This document shows, piece by piece, positions 1 through 7,859 of a DNA stretch of 41,468 nucleotides. The DNA is from Chloroflexota bacterium (lineage in GTDB: Bacteria > Chloroflexota > Limnocylindria > P2-11E), in NCBI GenBank assembly GCA_005883775.1, contig VBEU01000056.1, forward strand, positions 1-41,468. The letters run 5' to 3'. Under the pieces are notes generated by a model that did no database searches, was not told the origin of the DNA, and saw nothing but the letters and a program-made list of their open reading frames with translations. The position numbers and the translations under genes were made by a program. The stretch's first letter is position 1, and every line of letters begins with the position of its first letter.

Positions 1-41
1 TTCTCCTGCGCTGCTGCACCGGCCAAGCAGCCAACTCCCAA

Positions 42-61
42 GCAGGGCTGGCCTGCCCTGC
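42..61. other. GC-rich hairpin upstream of the Hsp70-like gene
   Basis: A perfect 7-bp inverted repeat GCAGGGC / GCCCTGC flanks a 6-base loop, ending 22 bases before the first gene. There is no T-tract on either side, so it is not a classical intrinsic terminator. It could end an upstream transcript by another route or be a chance GC-rich fold. The other bases of 1-83 hold no recognisable gene or promoter. Confidence 0.25.
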
Positions 62-83
62 GCCCGCCTACGCTTCGTCGCCC

Positions 84-1418
84 ATGCGCTTCGGACTTGA
101 CTTTGGCACTTCCAACACTTCTCTCGCTGTCAATGACGGCACATCGACCCGTGTACTCCCCATCGACGCGGTGGCTGGCGAGACGATGCCGACCGTCCTT
201 TACATCAGGCGGGATGGGACTCCCATCGTCGGACGAGCGGCCATCGATGCATATCTTGAGGACAACCGGACCCGCGGGCCTCTCCGGCGGGAGGTTCAGC
301 TGCTCGGCATACGCCTGCCGTCAACGGACCCCACGCACAAGAGCCTCGAGGCGTACATCCTCGCCGACACGAGCGCCCCCGGCCGGCTCTTTCAGGCGCT
401 TAAGACCTTTCTCGGTGATCCGCTCGCGACCCGGACGAACGTTTTCGGCGACGCCAAGGGTCTCGAGGACCTGATCGCGCTCATCCTCGGGCACGTCCGA
501 AACCGCGCGCAGGAGCTCACCGGAATCGCACCGGAAGCGATCACGCTCGGCCGGCCCGTCCGCTTCATTGGCGGTGACGACGCCGAGGCTCGCGCGACGG
601 GAAGGCTTCGGGCGGCAGCCGAGCTCGCGGGCTTTCGCGAGGTCCGCTTCGTTCCCGAACCGATCGCCGCCGCGCACGCCGCGAACGTCGAGGCGGGGAC
701 GAGCCTCGTGTTCGACTTCGGGGGCGGCACCCTCGACCTGTGCGTCGTTCGGCGCGACGACCGCGGGAGACTCGCGGTCCTCGCGACCGCGGGCGGTCCG
801 ATCGGCGGCGACCGCGCGACCGAGCTTGTCATCGAGGATGCCGTCGCGCCACGCCTCGGCTCGCGGGCCGAATGGGGACCCAAACGCTTGCGGCTGCCTC
901 GCTACATCGTCAACGCGCTGCGCGACTGGCACGCGCTCTCGGCACTCAACGAGAAGCCGCTCCTCGACGCGCTCGACGACCTCGTGCGCGCCGGTGCGCC
1001 GCGACGCGAGCTCGCGGCGCTGCGCAGCGCGATCGAGCTCCAGCTCGGCTACGAGATCTTCCAGACGACGGACGCGACCAAGATCGACCTCTCGACCGTC
1101 CCCGCGGCGATCCTCACCTATCACCACGCCGAGGTGGACGTCGACGCGCGCGTCACGCGCGGGCGCTTCGAGCATCTGATCCGGCCGCTGCTCGACGAGA
1201 CCGCGACCCTCGTTCGAGGGGTGACCGACGACGCGGGCCTCTCGGCGGCCGAGATCGCGGCGGTCGTCTACACCGGCGGATCGAGCGCGATCCCGGTGTT
1301 CCGCGCTCTCATGCGTGAGCTCGTTCCGAACGCCGTCGCACGTGACGCGGCGGCGTTCACGAGCGTCGCCGCCGGGCTTGCCATGCCCGGCGTGACGGAG
1401 GCGGCGGTCACCGGCTAG
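84..1418 (+). CDS. Hsp70-family ATPase domain protein (YegD-like)
   Basis: A 444-residue actin-fold ATPase of the Hsp70 superfamily. The N-terminal phosphate-1 loop reads GLDFGTSNTSLAV (from residue 4), the phosphate-2 loop VFDFGGGTLDL lies near residue 210, and the adenosine-binding motif YTGGSSAIP near residue 397. VPEPIAAA matches the Hsp70 EPxAAA connector. The length fits YegD-type proteins, which have a DnaK-like nucleotide-binding domain but no ordinary C-terminal peptide-binding domain; none is visible here. YegD-like proteins are assumed to be chaperone-like, but their clients are not known. The start is the ATG at 84, just before the first beta strand; no clear ribosome-binding site is seen. 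It runs in the same direction as the sensor kinase 17 bases downstream. The family call is firm, the cellular role is open. Confidence 0.88.
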   Translation: MRFGLDFGTSNTSLAVNDGTSTRVLPIDAVAGETMPTVLYIRRDGTPIVGRAAIDAYLEDNRTRGPLRREVQLLGIRLPSTDPTHKSLEAYILADTSAPGRLFQALKTFLGDPLATRTNVFGDAKGLEDLIALILGHVRNRAQELTGIAPEAITLGRPVRFIGGDDAEARATGRLRAAAELAGFREVRFVPEPIAAAHAANVEAGTSLVFDFGGGTLDLCVVRRDDRGRLAVLATAGGPIGGDRATELVIEDAVAPRLGSRAEWGPKRLRLPRYIVNALRDWHALSALNEKPLLDALDDLVRAGAPRRELAALRSAIELQLGYEIFQTTDATKIDLSTVPAAILTYHHAEVDVDARVTRGRFEHLIRPLLDETATLVRGVTDDAGLSAAEIAAVVYTGGSSAIPVFRALMRELVPNAVARDAAAFTSVAAGLAMPGVTEAAVTG

Positions 1419-1435
1419 GGGACAATCGTGGGCTG

Positions 1436-1882
1436 ATGCGTCGTCTGATCCCGTATGCCGGCGCGGCAGCGGCCGTGGCGATCACCACCGCGCTCATCGA
1501 CTTCGTCGTCGGGCGCGCTCAGATCGCGAACATCTCGATGCTCTATCTCGTGGCGGTGCTTGTCGTCGCGGTGGCCTTCGGTCGGGCCGCCGCGATCGTC
1601 GCGAGCGTCCTCGCCTTTGTCACCTTCGACTGGTTCTTCGTGCCGCCGACCCACCAGCTGGTCGTGGCCGACGCGCAGGAGCTCTTCTCGCTGGCGCTCT
1701 TCCTCATCACCGCGGTCGTCACCGGAACGCTCGCGGCACGCGAGCGAGCGCGCGCGCAGGAGGCCGAGCACCGCGAACACGACGCCAAGGTCCTCTACGA
1801 GGCGGCCTTCCTCATGGCGGAGCCGCTCGCGACGAGTCGGCGCGCGCCAGCCTGCGCGCGACCGGCAGTGAGCTCCGGCTGA
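1436..1882 (+). CDS. KdpD-type sensor kinase, N-terminal membrane part (frameshifted)
   Basis: Residues 1-105 form a DUF4118-type four-helix membrane module like the C-terminal half of KdpD, with the typical FVTFDWFFVPPTHQLVV stretch after the third helix. A linker ending LYEAAFLMAEPLA follows, then the frame runs into low-quality sequence and stops. In the next frame (phase of the downstream ORF) the expected continuation is RDESARASLRATGSELRLMNP, so this and the 1882-2832 ORF are almost certainly one gene of about 465 codons with one base missing near 1825-1845. KdpD senses K+ limitation and envelope stress; this protein lacks KdpD's cytoplasmic N-terminal KdpD/Usp domains. It starts with ATG 17 bases after the Hsp70-like gene. 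It could be a real frameshift or a sequencing error. Confidence 0.75.
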   Translation: MRRLIPYAGAAAAVAITTALIDFVVGRAQIANISMLYLVAVLVVAVAFGRAAAIVASVLAFVTFDWFFVPPTHQLVVADAQELFSLALFLITAVVTGTLAARERARAQEAEHREHDAKVLYEAAFLMAEPLATSRRAPACARPAVSSG

Positions 1883-2832
1883 TGAACCCGGCGGGCCCCT
1901 CCCGCACCGTCCGGCTCGTCGGACCTACGACGGCCCGCGCCGGCCGCCGGGCTCGCCTGGTGCCGATCGTCGCGGCGGGCACGCGGGTGGGTCGCCTTGC
2001 GGTGCTGCCCCGAGCGGGAGCCGCAGCGCTCGAAGCGGCCGACGAACGCGTGCTCGCGATCGCCGCCGCGCAGCTGGGACTGACGATCGAGCGTGCGCGA
2101 TTCCGACAGGAGGCCACCGAGTCTGAGGTCCTCCGGCGCTCGGATGATCTCAAGACCGAGCTCCTTCACGCCGTGTCGCACGAGCTCCGCACGCCGCTCG
2201 CGTCGATCCTTGCCTCGGCCGGCAGCCTTCGGCAACACGATGTCGAGTGGACCGAGCGCGAGCGCGACGAGTTCGCGACCGCGATCCAGGACGAGGCCGT
2301 GCGGCTCGACCGCCTCGTGGGCAGCCTTCTCGATCTCTCACGTATCGAGAATGGGAGACTCGTGCCTCACAAGGCCTGGCACGACGTCGGCGCGCTCGTC
2401 GAGGACGTCGCCGGCCGGATGCGACCAGTCACCGCGGGGCACCCCGTGCACCTCGATGTGCCGGAGGACCTTCCGCCGATCGAACTCGACTACGTCGAAA
2501 TCCAGCAGGTCCTCTCGAACCTGGTCGAGAACGCCGCGAAGTTCTCTCCGGCAGGGTCCGAGATCGGAATCAGCGTTGGGCGCGACGACGGAAACGTTCG
2601 CTTCGCCGTTCGCGACCACGGTCCTGGGATCGCGCCGGGTGATGCGGAACGCGTTTTCGAGCCGTTCGTTCGCCTCGCGCGCGCCGGACAGGGGCCGCGC
2701 GGCGTGGGCCTCGGCCTCGCCATCGCCAAGCGTCTCGTCGAAGCGCACGCCGGAACGATCTGGATCGATCGCGGTGTAAGCGACGGAACACGGATCGTCT
2801 TCACGCTCCCGGGCCGCGCCGGTGTCAACTAA
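1882..2832 (+). CDS. KdpD-type sensor histidine kinase, GAF-like/HisKA/HATPase part
   Basis: This is the cytoplasmic half of the split sensor kinase. A reduced GAF-like region (residues 1-80) leads into HisKA with the H-box VSHELRTPLASIL near residue 98, then HATPase_c with N-box NLVENAAKFSP, G1 DHGPGIAP, and G2 GVGLGLAIAKRLVEAHAG. All catalytic boxes are intact, so the kinase core should work if joined to its membrane part. The ATG at 1882 overlaps the upstream TGA (ATGA), but the real reading frame extends further upstream. The stop overlaps the response regulator start by 11 bases, the usual kdpD-kdpE arrangement. The partner and the adjacent KimA-type transporters suggest potassium or osmotic signalling (inference); no kdpFABC is in the window. 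Confidence 0.88.
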   Translation: MNPAGPSRTVRLVGPTTARAGRRARLVPIVAAGTRVGRLAVLPRAGAAALEAADERVLAIAAAQLGLTIERARFRQEATESEVLRRSDDLKTELLHAVSHELRTPLASILASAGSLRQHDVEWTERERDEFATAIQDEAVRLDRLVGSLLDLSRIENGRLVPHKAWHDVGALVEDVAGRMRPVTAGHPVHLDVPEDLPPIELDYVEIQQVLSNLVENAAKFSPAGSEIGISVGRDDGNVRFAVRDHGPGIAPGDAERVFEPFVRLARAGQGPRGVGLGLAIAKRLVEAHAGTIWIDRGVSDGTRIVFTLPGRAGVN

Positions 2833-3544
2833 TACCGTGCGCGCGGAGCCGTCGGGGGCGCGTCTTCTCGTGGTCGACGACGAACCATCGATGATCCGGA
2901 CGCTGCGCACGAACCTACGGGGCCACGGCTTCCAGGTCGAAACGGCGGAGACAGCCGGTGATGCGATCGCGAGCTATGAGCGCAAGCAGCCGGATCTCGT
3001 CGTGCTCGACCTCAACCTGCCGGATGGAGATGGGTTCGAGGTGGTCCGTCGCATCCGCGAGCACTCCGGGACGCCGATCATCGTGCTCTCGGCTCGCGGC
3101 GGCGAGACCGACAAAGTGAACGCGCTCGACCTCGGCGCCGACGACTACATGACCAAGCCGTTCGGGATCGATGAGCTCCTGGCGCGAATCCGTGTTGCGC
3201 TCCGCCACGTCGCGCGGCCCGGGACGGGAGCTGAGCCGCGCATCACGAGCGGCGAGCTCGTGGTCGACCTCGAGCTCAGGGAAGTCACCGTTGGGGGCCG
3301 CACGATCCACCTGACGCCCACCGAGTACGACCTCCTCAAGGTCTTCGTCACCAATCCGAACAAAGTGCTGACGGACCGGATGCTCCTGCAGCAGGTCTGG
3401 GGACCGGACTACGGTGATGAATCGCATTACCTGCACGTCTACGTCGCCCGGCTGCGTCGCAAGATCGAGAGCGATCCACAGGACCCCGCGTATCTGGTGA
3501 CCGAACCCGGCGTCGGTTACCGCTTCCGCTCCGAAGAGCTGTAA
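2822..3544 (+). CDS. KdpE-like OmpR-family response regulator
   Basis: A 240-residue two-domain regulator. The receiver domain has the acidic pair in VVDDEPS, phosphoacceptor Asp in LDLNLPDGDG, Ser in LSARGG and Lys in TKPFG. The C-terminal winged helix has LTPTEYDLLKVF and the recognition region HYLHVYVARLRRKIE, both typical of KdpE/OmpR. All phosphorylation residues are present. The GTG start lies inside the end of the kinase gene (11-base overlap), which implies translational coupling. KdpE normally activates K+ uptake genes; here the next gene on the same strand is a KimA-type transporter 79 bases downstream, a plausible target (inference). It could also serve another stimulus, because KdpE-like regulators are numerous. 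Confidence 0.92.
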   Translation: MSTNTVRAEPSGARLLVVDDEPSMIRTLRTNLRGHGFQVETAETAGDAIASYERKQPDLVVLDLNLPDGDGFEVVRRIREHSGTPIIVLSARGGETDKVNALDLGADDYMTKPFGIDELLARIRVALRHVARPGTGAEPRITSGELVVDLELREVTVGGRTIHLTPTEYDLLKVFVTNPNKVLTDRMLLQQVWGPDYGDESHYLHVYVARLRRKIESDPQDPAYLVTEPGVGYRFRSEEL

Positions 3545-3555
3545 CCCGCCTTTGA

Positions 3556-3575
3556 GCCGCCGTTGAGGAGGCGGC
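3556..3575 (+). terminator. Hairpin after the kdpE-like gene, possible weak terminator
   Basis: GCCGCC and GGCGGC pair around an 8-base loop, starting 12 bases after the response regulator stop. There is no clear T-run behind it (GTGTTCATT follows), so termination is doubtful. The 79-base gap it sits in also holds whatever promoter the KimA-type gene has. The gap is too short for a ydaO/yuaA c-di-AMP riboswitch, the known leader of Bacillus kimA. Confidence 0.25.
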
Positions 3576-3623
3576 GGTGTTCATTGACACGCTGTTGAGC
3601 GATTTGGGACGAACCTCCTTGGG

Positions 3624-5642
3624 ATGGACTCTCACGGCGAGCGCGGGGATCTTCCGGGGCTTGAACAGCTCGTCCCAAAGCAGGGCCGACGGCCAGGCGA
3701 TCGCTACGTGCGGATCGTTTCGCCCCGGCGCGAATTCCGTCGGGCGGAGGGGCACTACGTAGCGACCGACGCCGCTATTCTCCCGCCCGGTCAGACGGGT
3801 CGAATCCTGGCTGGCATCAGGCACAAGCTTTTTGGGAGGCCGCTTGCGACCGAGGCCGAGGGCTCCGAGCGCCTCACGGTCGCGACCGGCTACGCCATCC
3901 TCGCGTCGGACAACATTTCGTCGTCCGCGTATGCGACCGAGGAGGCGATGCGGGTCCTCGCCCTCGCCGGTGTCGCGGCCCTCTCGCTCACCATGCCGAT
4001 CGCACTCGCGATCGTCGGGGTGCTTGCGGTTGTTGTCCTCTCCCAGCTGCAGGTGATCAAGGCGTATCCGAACGGCGGCGGCAGCTACGTCGTCACGAGC
4101 GACAACCTTGGCCGAGTGCCCGGCCTGATCGCGGCCTCCTCGCTCCTGATCGACTACGTCCTCACGGTCGCGGTCTCGACCGCGGCGGGCGTTGCGGCGA
4201 TCACCTCGTTCGCCCCGGCGCTTCACGACATGCGCGTGCCGCTCGGGCTCGCGTTCATCGCTCTGCTCGCGATCGGGAACCTCCGCGGCATTCGCGAAGC
4301 GGGGATGATCTTCGCGATCCCGACGTACGTCTACGTCCTTTCGCTCGCGGGCCTGATCGGGTATGGCCTGTTCCGAGTGATCGCGGGCGACGTGCCGCCG
4401 CCGGCCATCCCGCCTGACCCTGTTCCGTCGACCGGCATTGCCGCGCTGTCGGTGCTCCTCATCCTCCGCGCGTTCGCGTCTGGCTCGGTCGCGCTCACCG
4501 GTGCGGAGGCGGTCGCGAATGGCGTTCCGAGCATGAAAGCCCCCGAGACGCGGAACGCCTCGATGACTCTCATCCTTATGGCGATCACGTTCGGCACGAT
4601 CTTCCTGGGTCTCACGTTCCTCGCCCAGGCCATCGGGGTCGTGCCGGATCAGCGAGAGCAGGAGACCCTCAACAGCCTCGTAACACGGTCACTGGTCGGC
4701 GACGGTTTCCCCTACTACCTCGTGCAGGTGTCGACCGCGGTCATCCTCGCGCTCGCCGCAAACACCGGGTTCACCGGATTCCCGCGTCTCGCGGCGGTGC
4801 TCGCGAACGATCGCTTCATGCCGCGGCACTTCGCCGATCGCGGCGAGCGCCTCGCCTTCTCCTTCGGCATCCTGGTACTCGCGGCACTTGCGAGCCTCGT
4901 GCTTATCGCGTTTGGCGGGAGCGTCACGGCGCTCATCCCGCTGTACACGATCGGTGTGTTCCTCGCGTTCACCCTTTCGCAGACCGGCCTGGTGCGACGT
5001 TGGCTCCGCCTACGGCCGGGCGGCTGGAAGGTCACGGCGGGGATCAACGGCGTCGGGGCTGTGGTCACCGGTGTCGTGCTGGTCATCACCACGGTCACGA
5101 AGTTCGAGCACGGCGCGTGGATGGTCCTCATCGTCATGCCGTTGCTCGTGCTGCTGCTGCATGGCATCAGCACGCATTACACGGCCGCCCAGGACTCCCT
5201 TGTCGTCGAGGATCTCCGGCAGGACCTGCCGAAGCTCCCGCAGCCAATGGTCATCGTCCCAGTCGCCCGACTCGACCGAACCGCCGTGCACGCGCTGACG
5301 TTCGCATCCTCGATCTCGGATCACGTGCGGGCCGTACACATCGCGACGAGCCACGAGACCGCCGCGGCGTTCCAGCTCCGTTGGGAGGCCTGGGCAGCCG
5401 ACGTCCCGCTCGAGGTGATCGTGTCGCCGTACCGTTCGCTGGTGCCACCGCTGCTCACCTATATCGAGAGGGTCGGGTCGAACTCTGACCGGCCCCTCAC
5501 GATCGTGGTGAGCCAGTTCGTGCCGAGGCACTGGTGGGAGTTTTTCCTGCACAGTCAGACGGCTTTCCGCCTGAAGCTCGCGCTGCTCTTCCGGCCGGAC
5601 ACGATCGTGATCGATGTGCCGTACCACCCGCGCGAGAGCTAG
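3624..5642 (+). CDS. KimA-type potassium/amino-acid permease (APC superfamily)
   Basis: A 672-residue membrane transporter resembling Bacillus KimA (YdaO), a high-affinity K+/H+ symporter. A hydrophilic N-terminal extension of about 70 residues precedes FGRPLATEAEGSERLTVATG, then ILASDNISSSAYATEE, YPNGGGSYVV, LLIDYVLTVAVS, ALTGAEAVANGVP and AANTGFTGFPRLA, all in KimA order. About twelve helices end near residue 515. A soluble C-terminal domain follows (HYTAAQDSL, MVIVPVARLDR, SPYRSLVPPLL, FVPRHWWEFFLHSQTAFRLKL), corresponding to the KimA dimerisation domain that binds c-di-AMP in Bacillus. The N-terminal motif PGDRYVRIV recurs in the second copy at 9.2 kb, which supports this start. Its TAG shares the CTAG tetranucleotide with the convergent trkA-like stop. 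Substrate K+ is likely but not certain. Confidence 0.87.
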   Translation: MDSHGERGDLPGLEQLVPKQGRRPGDRYVRIVSPRREFRRAEGHYVATDAAILPPGQTGRILAGIRHKLFGRPLATEAEGSERLTVATGYAILASDNISSSAYATEEAMRVLALAGVAALSLTMPIALAIVGVLAVVVLSQLQVIKAYPNGGGSYVVTSDNLGRVPGLIAASSLLIDYVLTVAVSTAAGVAAITSFAPALHDMRVPLGLAFIALLAIGNLRGIREAGMIFAIPTYVYVLSLAGLIGYGLFRVIAGDVPPPAIPPDPVPSTGIAALSVLLILRAFASGSVALTGAEAVANGVPSMKAPETRNASMTLILMAITFGTIFLGLTFLAQAIGVVPDQREQETLNSLVTRSLVGDGFPYYLVQVSTAVILALAANTGFTGFPRLAAVLANDRFMPRHFADRGERLAFSFGILVLAALASLVLIAFGGSVTALIPLYTIGVFLAFTLSQTGLVRRWLRLRPGGWKVTAGINGVGAVVTGVVLVITTVTKFEHGAWMVLIVMPLLVLLLHGISTHYTAAQDSLVVEDLRQDLPKLPQPMVIVPVARLDRTAVHALTFASSISDHVRAVHIATSHETAAAFQLRWEAWAADVPLEVIVSPYRSLVPPLLTYIERVGSNSDRPLTIVVSQFVPRHWWEFFLHSQTAFRLKLALLFRPDTIVIDVPYHPRES

Positions 5643-6295
5643 CCCATCAGGGCTTTGCGGACCTCGCTCTCGGACGCCGTCGGCGAGAAGACCATGACAC
5701 GATCGCCGACCTCCAGCTTGGTGTCGTCGTCAGCATGCATGAGCTTGCCTTTGCGAATGATCCCGCCCACAAGCGCGCCGCTCGGTAAGCGCAGACTCCC
5801 GACGCTCTTTCCCGCGGGCGGCGTCCCGATGGCGATCTCCGCCTCGATCAACTCGTTCGCGGAACCGGCGAGTGACATGAGCGGCATGAAGCCTCCCGAC
5901 GGGAGCTCCTGTTCGATGACGTTCATGAGTACGCGCGTCGATGAGATGGTCTCGTCGATGCCGAGCGTCTTGAAGACGATCTCGTTCTTCGGGTTGTTGA
6001 CGCGCGCGATCACGCGGGGCGTGCGGCAACGTATCTTCGCCAGCTGACAGATCACAAGATTCTTCGCATCGTCGCCAGTAACAGCGATGAGCGCGTCGGC
6101 GCGGCTGCAGCCGGCCTCCATCTGCGCGCGTCCCTCGTCCGCCGGGGCATTCATGACGATCGAGCCGAGCCGCTCCTGGACGAAATTGGCGCGGCGTCGA
6201 TCGGCTTCGATGATCGTGACCTCGTGTCCTGACTCGAGGAGAGCCTGCGAGAGATGGAACCCCACCTCGCCCGCGCCAGCCACGACGAAGTACAT
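5639..6295 (-). CDS. TrkA/KtrA-type RCK protein (TrkA_N + TrkA_C)
   Basis: A 218-residue regulatory subunit of potassium transport. Residues 1-125 are a Rossmann TrkA_N domain with the nucleotide loop VVAGAGEVGFHLSQ and an acidic end to strand 2 (IIEAD), compatible with NAD(H) or adenine nucleotide binding. Residues 140-218 match TrkA_C, including GKSVGSLRLPSGALVGGIIR and LEVGDRVMVFSP. Such proteins gate TrkH/KtrB channels in response to nucleotides or c-di-AMP, but no channel gene is present; the neighbours are KimA-type permeases. It starts 16 bases after the stop of a second trkA-like gene, so the two are probably co-transcribed. Its stop overlaps that of the convergent kimA-like gene in a shared CTAG. 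Confidence 0.92.
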   Translation of the reverse strand: MYFVVAGAGEVGFHLSQALLESGHEVTIIEADRRRANFVQERLGSIVMNAPADEGRAQMEAGCSRADALIAVTGDDAKNLVICQLAKIRCRTPRVIARVNNPKNEIVFKTLGIDETISSTRVLMNVIEQELPSGGFMPLMSLAGSANELIEAEIAIGTPPAGKSVGSLRLPSGALVGGIIRKGKLMHADDDTKLEVGDRVMVFSPTASESEVRKALMG

Positions 6296-6311
6296 CTTTA
6301 CAGCACCATCC

Positions 6312-6827
6312 TTATCGGGCCTTCACCGGGGCCTTCAAGGGCTCGTTGACCATGTCGGCCTCATGCGCCAGCGCTTTCCGCATGAGGACCTCCCCGACCT
6401 CGCGGTCTTCCTGCAGCATCGCGTGAAGGAGCGTACCGAGGATCGTCGTCCGGGAGAACGTGTTGATCCCCATCTCGCGATAGGTCTGCGCGCGCACGGG
6501 GTCGTTCACCTTGGCAATCACCTGTTTTACCCCGAAGATCTTCTGAGCGATCTGCGCCGCCATCAGATTGCGGTTGTCCCCTTCAGTGAGCGCCAGAAGA
6601 GCATCGGCCCGTTCGATCCCAGCTTGGCGAAGGACTTCGAGATCCGTGCCGTCACCCAGGATCGTTTCGCCTTTGAACGACGTGGGAAGATGCTGGAACC
6701 AGGCGCGCTCCGCGCGCGCTGGACTCGTCGACGCGATGTCAACGACGCTCACGCGATGGCCCTCGGAGTCGAGGAGTCCCGCGAGAAACCCACCCACCCG
6801 GCCGCAGCCGACGATGATGACGTTCAC
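6312..6827 (-). CDS. TrkA_N-only RCK protein
   Basis: A 171-residue Rossmann protein with the glycine loop VIIVGCGRVGGFLAG at its start, VVDIAS after strand 2, ILGDGTDLEVLRQAG, and ALTEGDNRNLMAAQIA. It matches TrkA_N over about 140 residues, and the tail (ALAHEADMVNEPLK) is too short for a complete TrkA_C domain. The ORF track begins at 6863, but the GTG at 6827 is better: it has AGGAGGA just upstream, it overlaps the uspA stop as GTGA, and the family begins with this beta strand. Paired TrkA-like genes such as this could form a hetero-oligomeric ring (inference). It lies between uspA and the full-length trkA-like gene in one operon. Confidence 0.88.
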   Translation of the reverse strand: MNVIIVGCGRVGGFLAGLLDSEGHRVSVVDIASTSPARAERAWFQHLPTSFKGETILGDGTDLEVLRQAGIERADALLALTEGDNRNLMAAQIAQKIFGVKQVIAKVNDPVRAQTYREMGINTFSRTTILGTLLHAMLQEDREVGEVLMRKALAHEADMVNEPLKAPVKAR

Positions 6828-7252
6828 CTGGTCTCCTCCTGACGATACGCGAGCACCGCACACGGCGCGTTGACGTACACGTTCTGCACGGTTCGCCCCA
6901 CGTACACCCTTCCTAGTCGCTTTCGAAAGGGCATCGCAACGACGATCAGGTCTGACTTCCGTTCCACCGCCGTATCGACGATCGCCGCCGCCGCGTCGCG
7001 CGCCTGGAGGAGCTCGGTGTCGAGCTCGAACCCCGCCTGGTCGGCAACTTTCTTAGCGCTCGCCAGGAGCTCCTCGCCGCGGTCGAGCTCGGGCTCGAGA
7101 ACCGCATCAAGAGGAAGGTTCCACCGCACTTCGATCACGTGGATCCCGATCACTTCAGCCTTCGCGGATTTTGCGATGGGCGACACAAGACGAAGCATGT
7201 CCGGATCCGCGCTCGTCCCCGCGAGGGCGACCAGGATCCGTTTCGGTTGCAT
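6824..7252 (-). CDS. Universal stress protein, UspA family
   Basis: A 142-residue single-domain UspA protein: RILVALAGTSADPDMLRL at the start, GIHVIEVRW, then DLIVVAMPFRKRLGRVYVGRTVQNVYVNAPCAVLAYR at the end. The ATP-binding type usually shows G-2x-G-9x-G-S/T. Here it is RLGRVYVGRTVQNV, with the second glycine displaced and Thr absent, so nucleotide binding is uncertain. UspA domains often accompany KdpD and APC-type transporters and can respond to c-di-AMP or ATP. It sits between the broken kimA2 and two trkA-like genes, with a GTGA overlap to the latter, and is part of the potassium-related operon. Confidence 0.9.
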   Translation of the reverse strand: MQPKRILVALAGTSADPDMLRLVSPIAKSAKAEVIGIHVIEVRWNLPLDAVLEPELDRGEELLASAKKVADQAGFELDTELLQARDAAAAIVDTAVERKSDLIVVAMPFRKRLGRVYVGRTVQNVYVNAPCAVLAYRQEETR

Positions 7253-7265
7253 GAATTGCGCGAGT

Positions 7266-7859
7266 CTAGCGTCGTCGGGTCAGATTCGATGTGTCTTCAA
7301 AGTGGTAAGGGACGTCGATCACGATCGTGTTCGGCCGGAAGAGAAGGGCCGCCTTGAGACGGAACGCGGTCTGGCTGTGCAGGAGCCATTCCCACCAATG
7401 ACGGGGGACGAACTCGCTCAGCACGACCGTGATCGGTCGGTCGTCGGGCTTGCCCATGGCGTCGATGTATTTGAGGAGCGGCGCCAGCAACGATCGGTAG
7501 GGCGAGACGACGATATCCAGCTTGATGTCCGTGTCGAGCTGCTCCCAACGCCGACGGAATTCCTCGGCACTCGTATTGGAAGTCGAGATGTGGACGGCTT
7601 TCACGGTCGGCGAGACGGATCGGGCGAACGCCAGCGCTTGGAGGGCGGCGCGGTCAAGGCGGGCGATGGGCACGATCACGACCGGAGCCGGCAAGAGTAG
7701 AGCAGCGCCGTGATGAGGGGGATGAGCACGAGGACCATCCACGCGCCGTACAGGAACTTGGTGTAAGCGACGACGAGAAGCACCGTGCCGGTCACGACGG
7801 TCCCAAATATGTTGATGACCATGGAAACGCGCCAGCCGCGATTGCGCAGGCGCCGCCAA
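7266..7859 (-). pseudogene. Displaced C-terminal domain of the second KimA-type permease
   Basis: From about 7697 down to 7266 this frame encodes the soluble C-terminal domain of a KimA-type permease: APVVIVPIARLDRAALQALAF, SPYRSLLAPLLKYID, and FVPRHWWEWLLHSQTAFRLKA, closely matching residues 540-670 of the intact copy at 3.6-5.6 kb. The part of the ORF between 7859 and about 7700 is only a shadow of the membrane-domain frame. Compared with the intact copy, about 24 codons (the segment around HYTAAQDSL) are missing at the join and the frame has changed, so the missing length is 3n+1 bases, near 70 or 73. Unless internal initiation occurs, this domain is not translated as part of the transporter. 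Confidence 0.75.

Noticed and set aside
321-1175. 284-residue minus-strand ORF over the Hsp70-like gene
   Set aside because: Low-complexity Arg/Glu-rich translation with no family motif; antisense shadow typical of high-GC DNA.
3545-3623. Possible ydaO-type c-di-AMP riboswitch before the KimA-type gene
   Set aside because: The gap is only 79 bases and lacks the conserved ydaO core; only a short GC hairpin is present.
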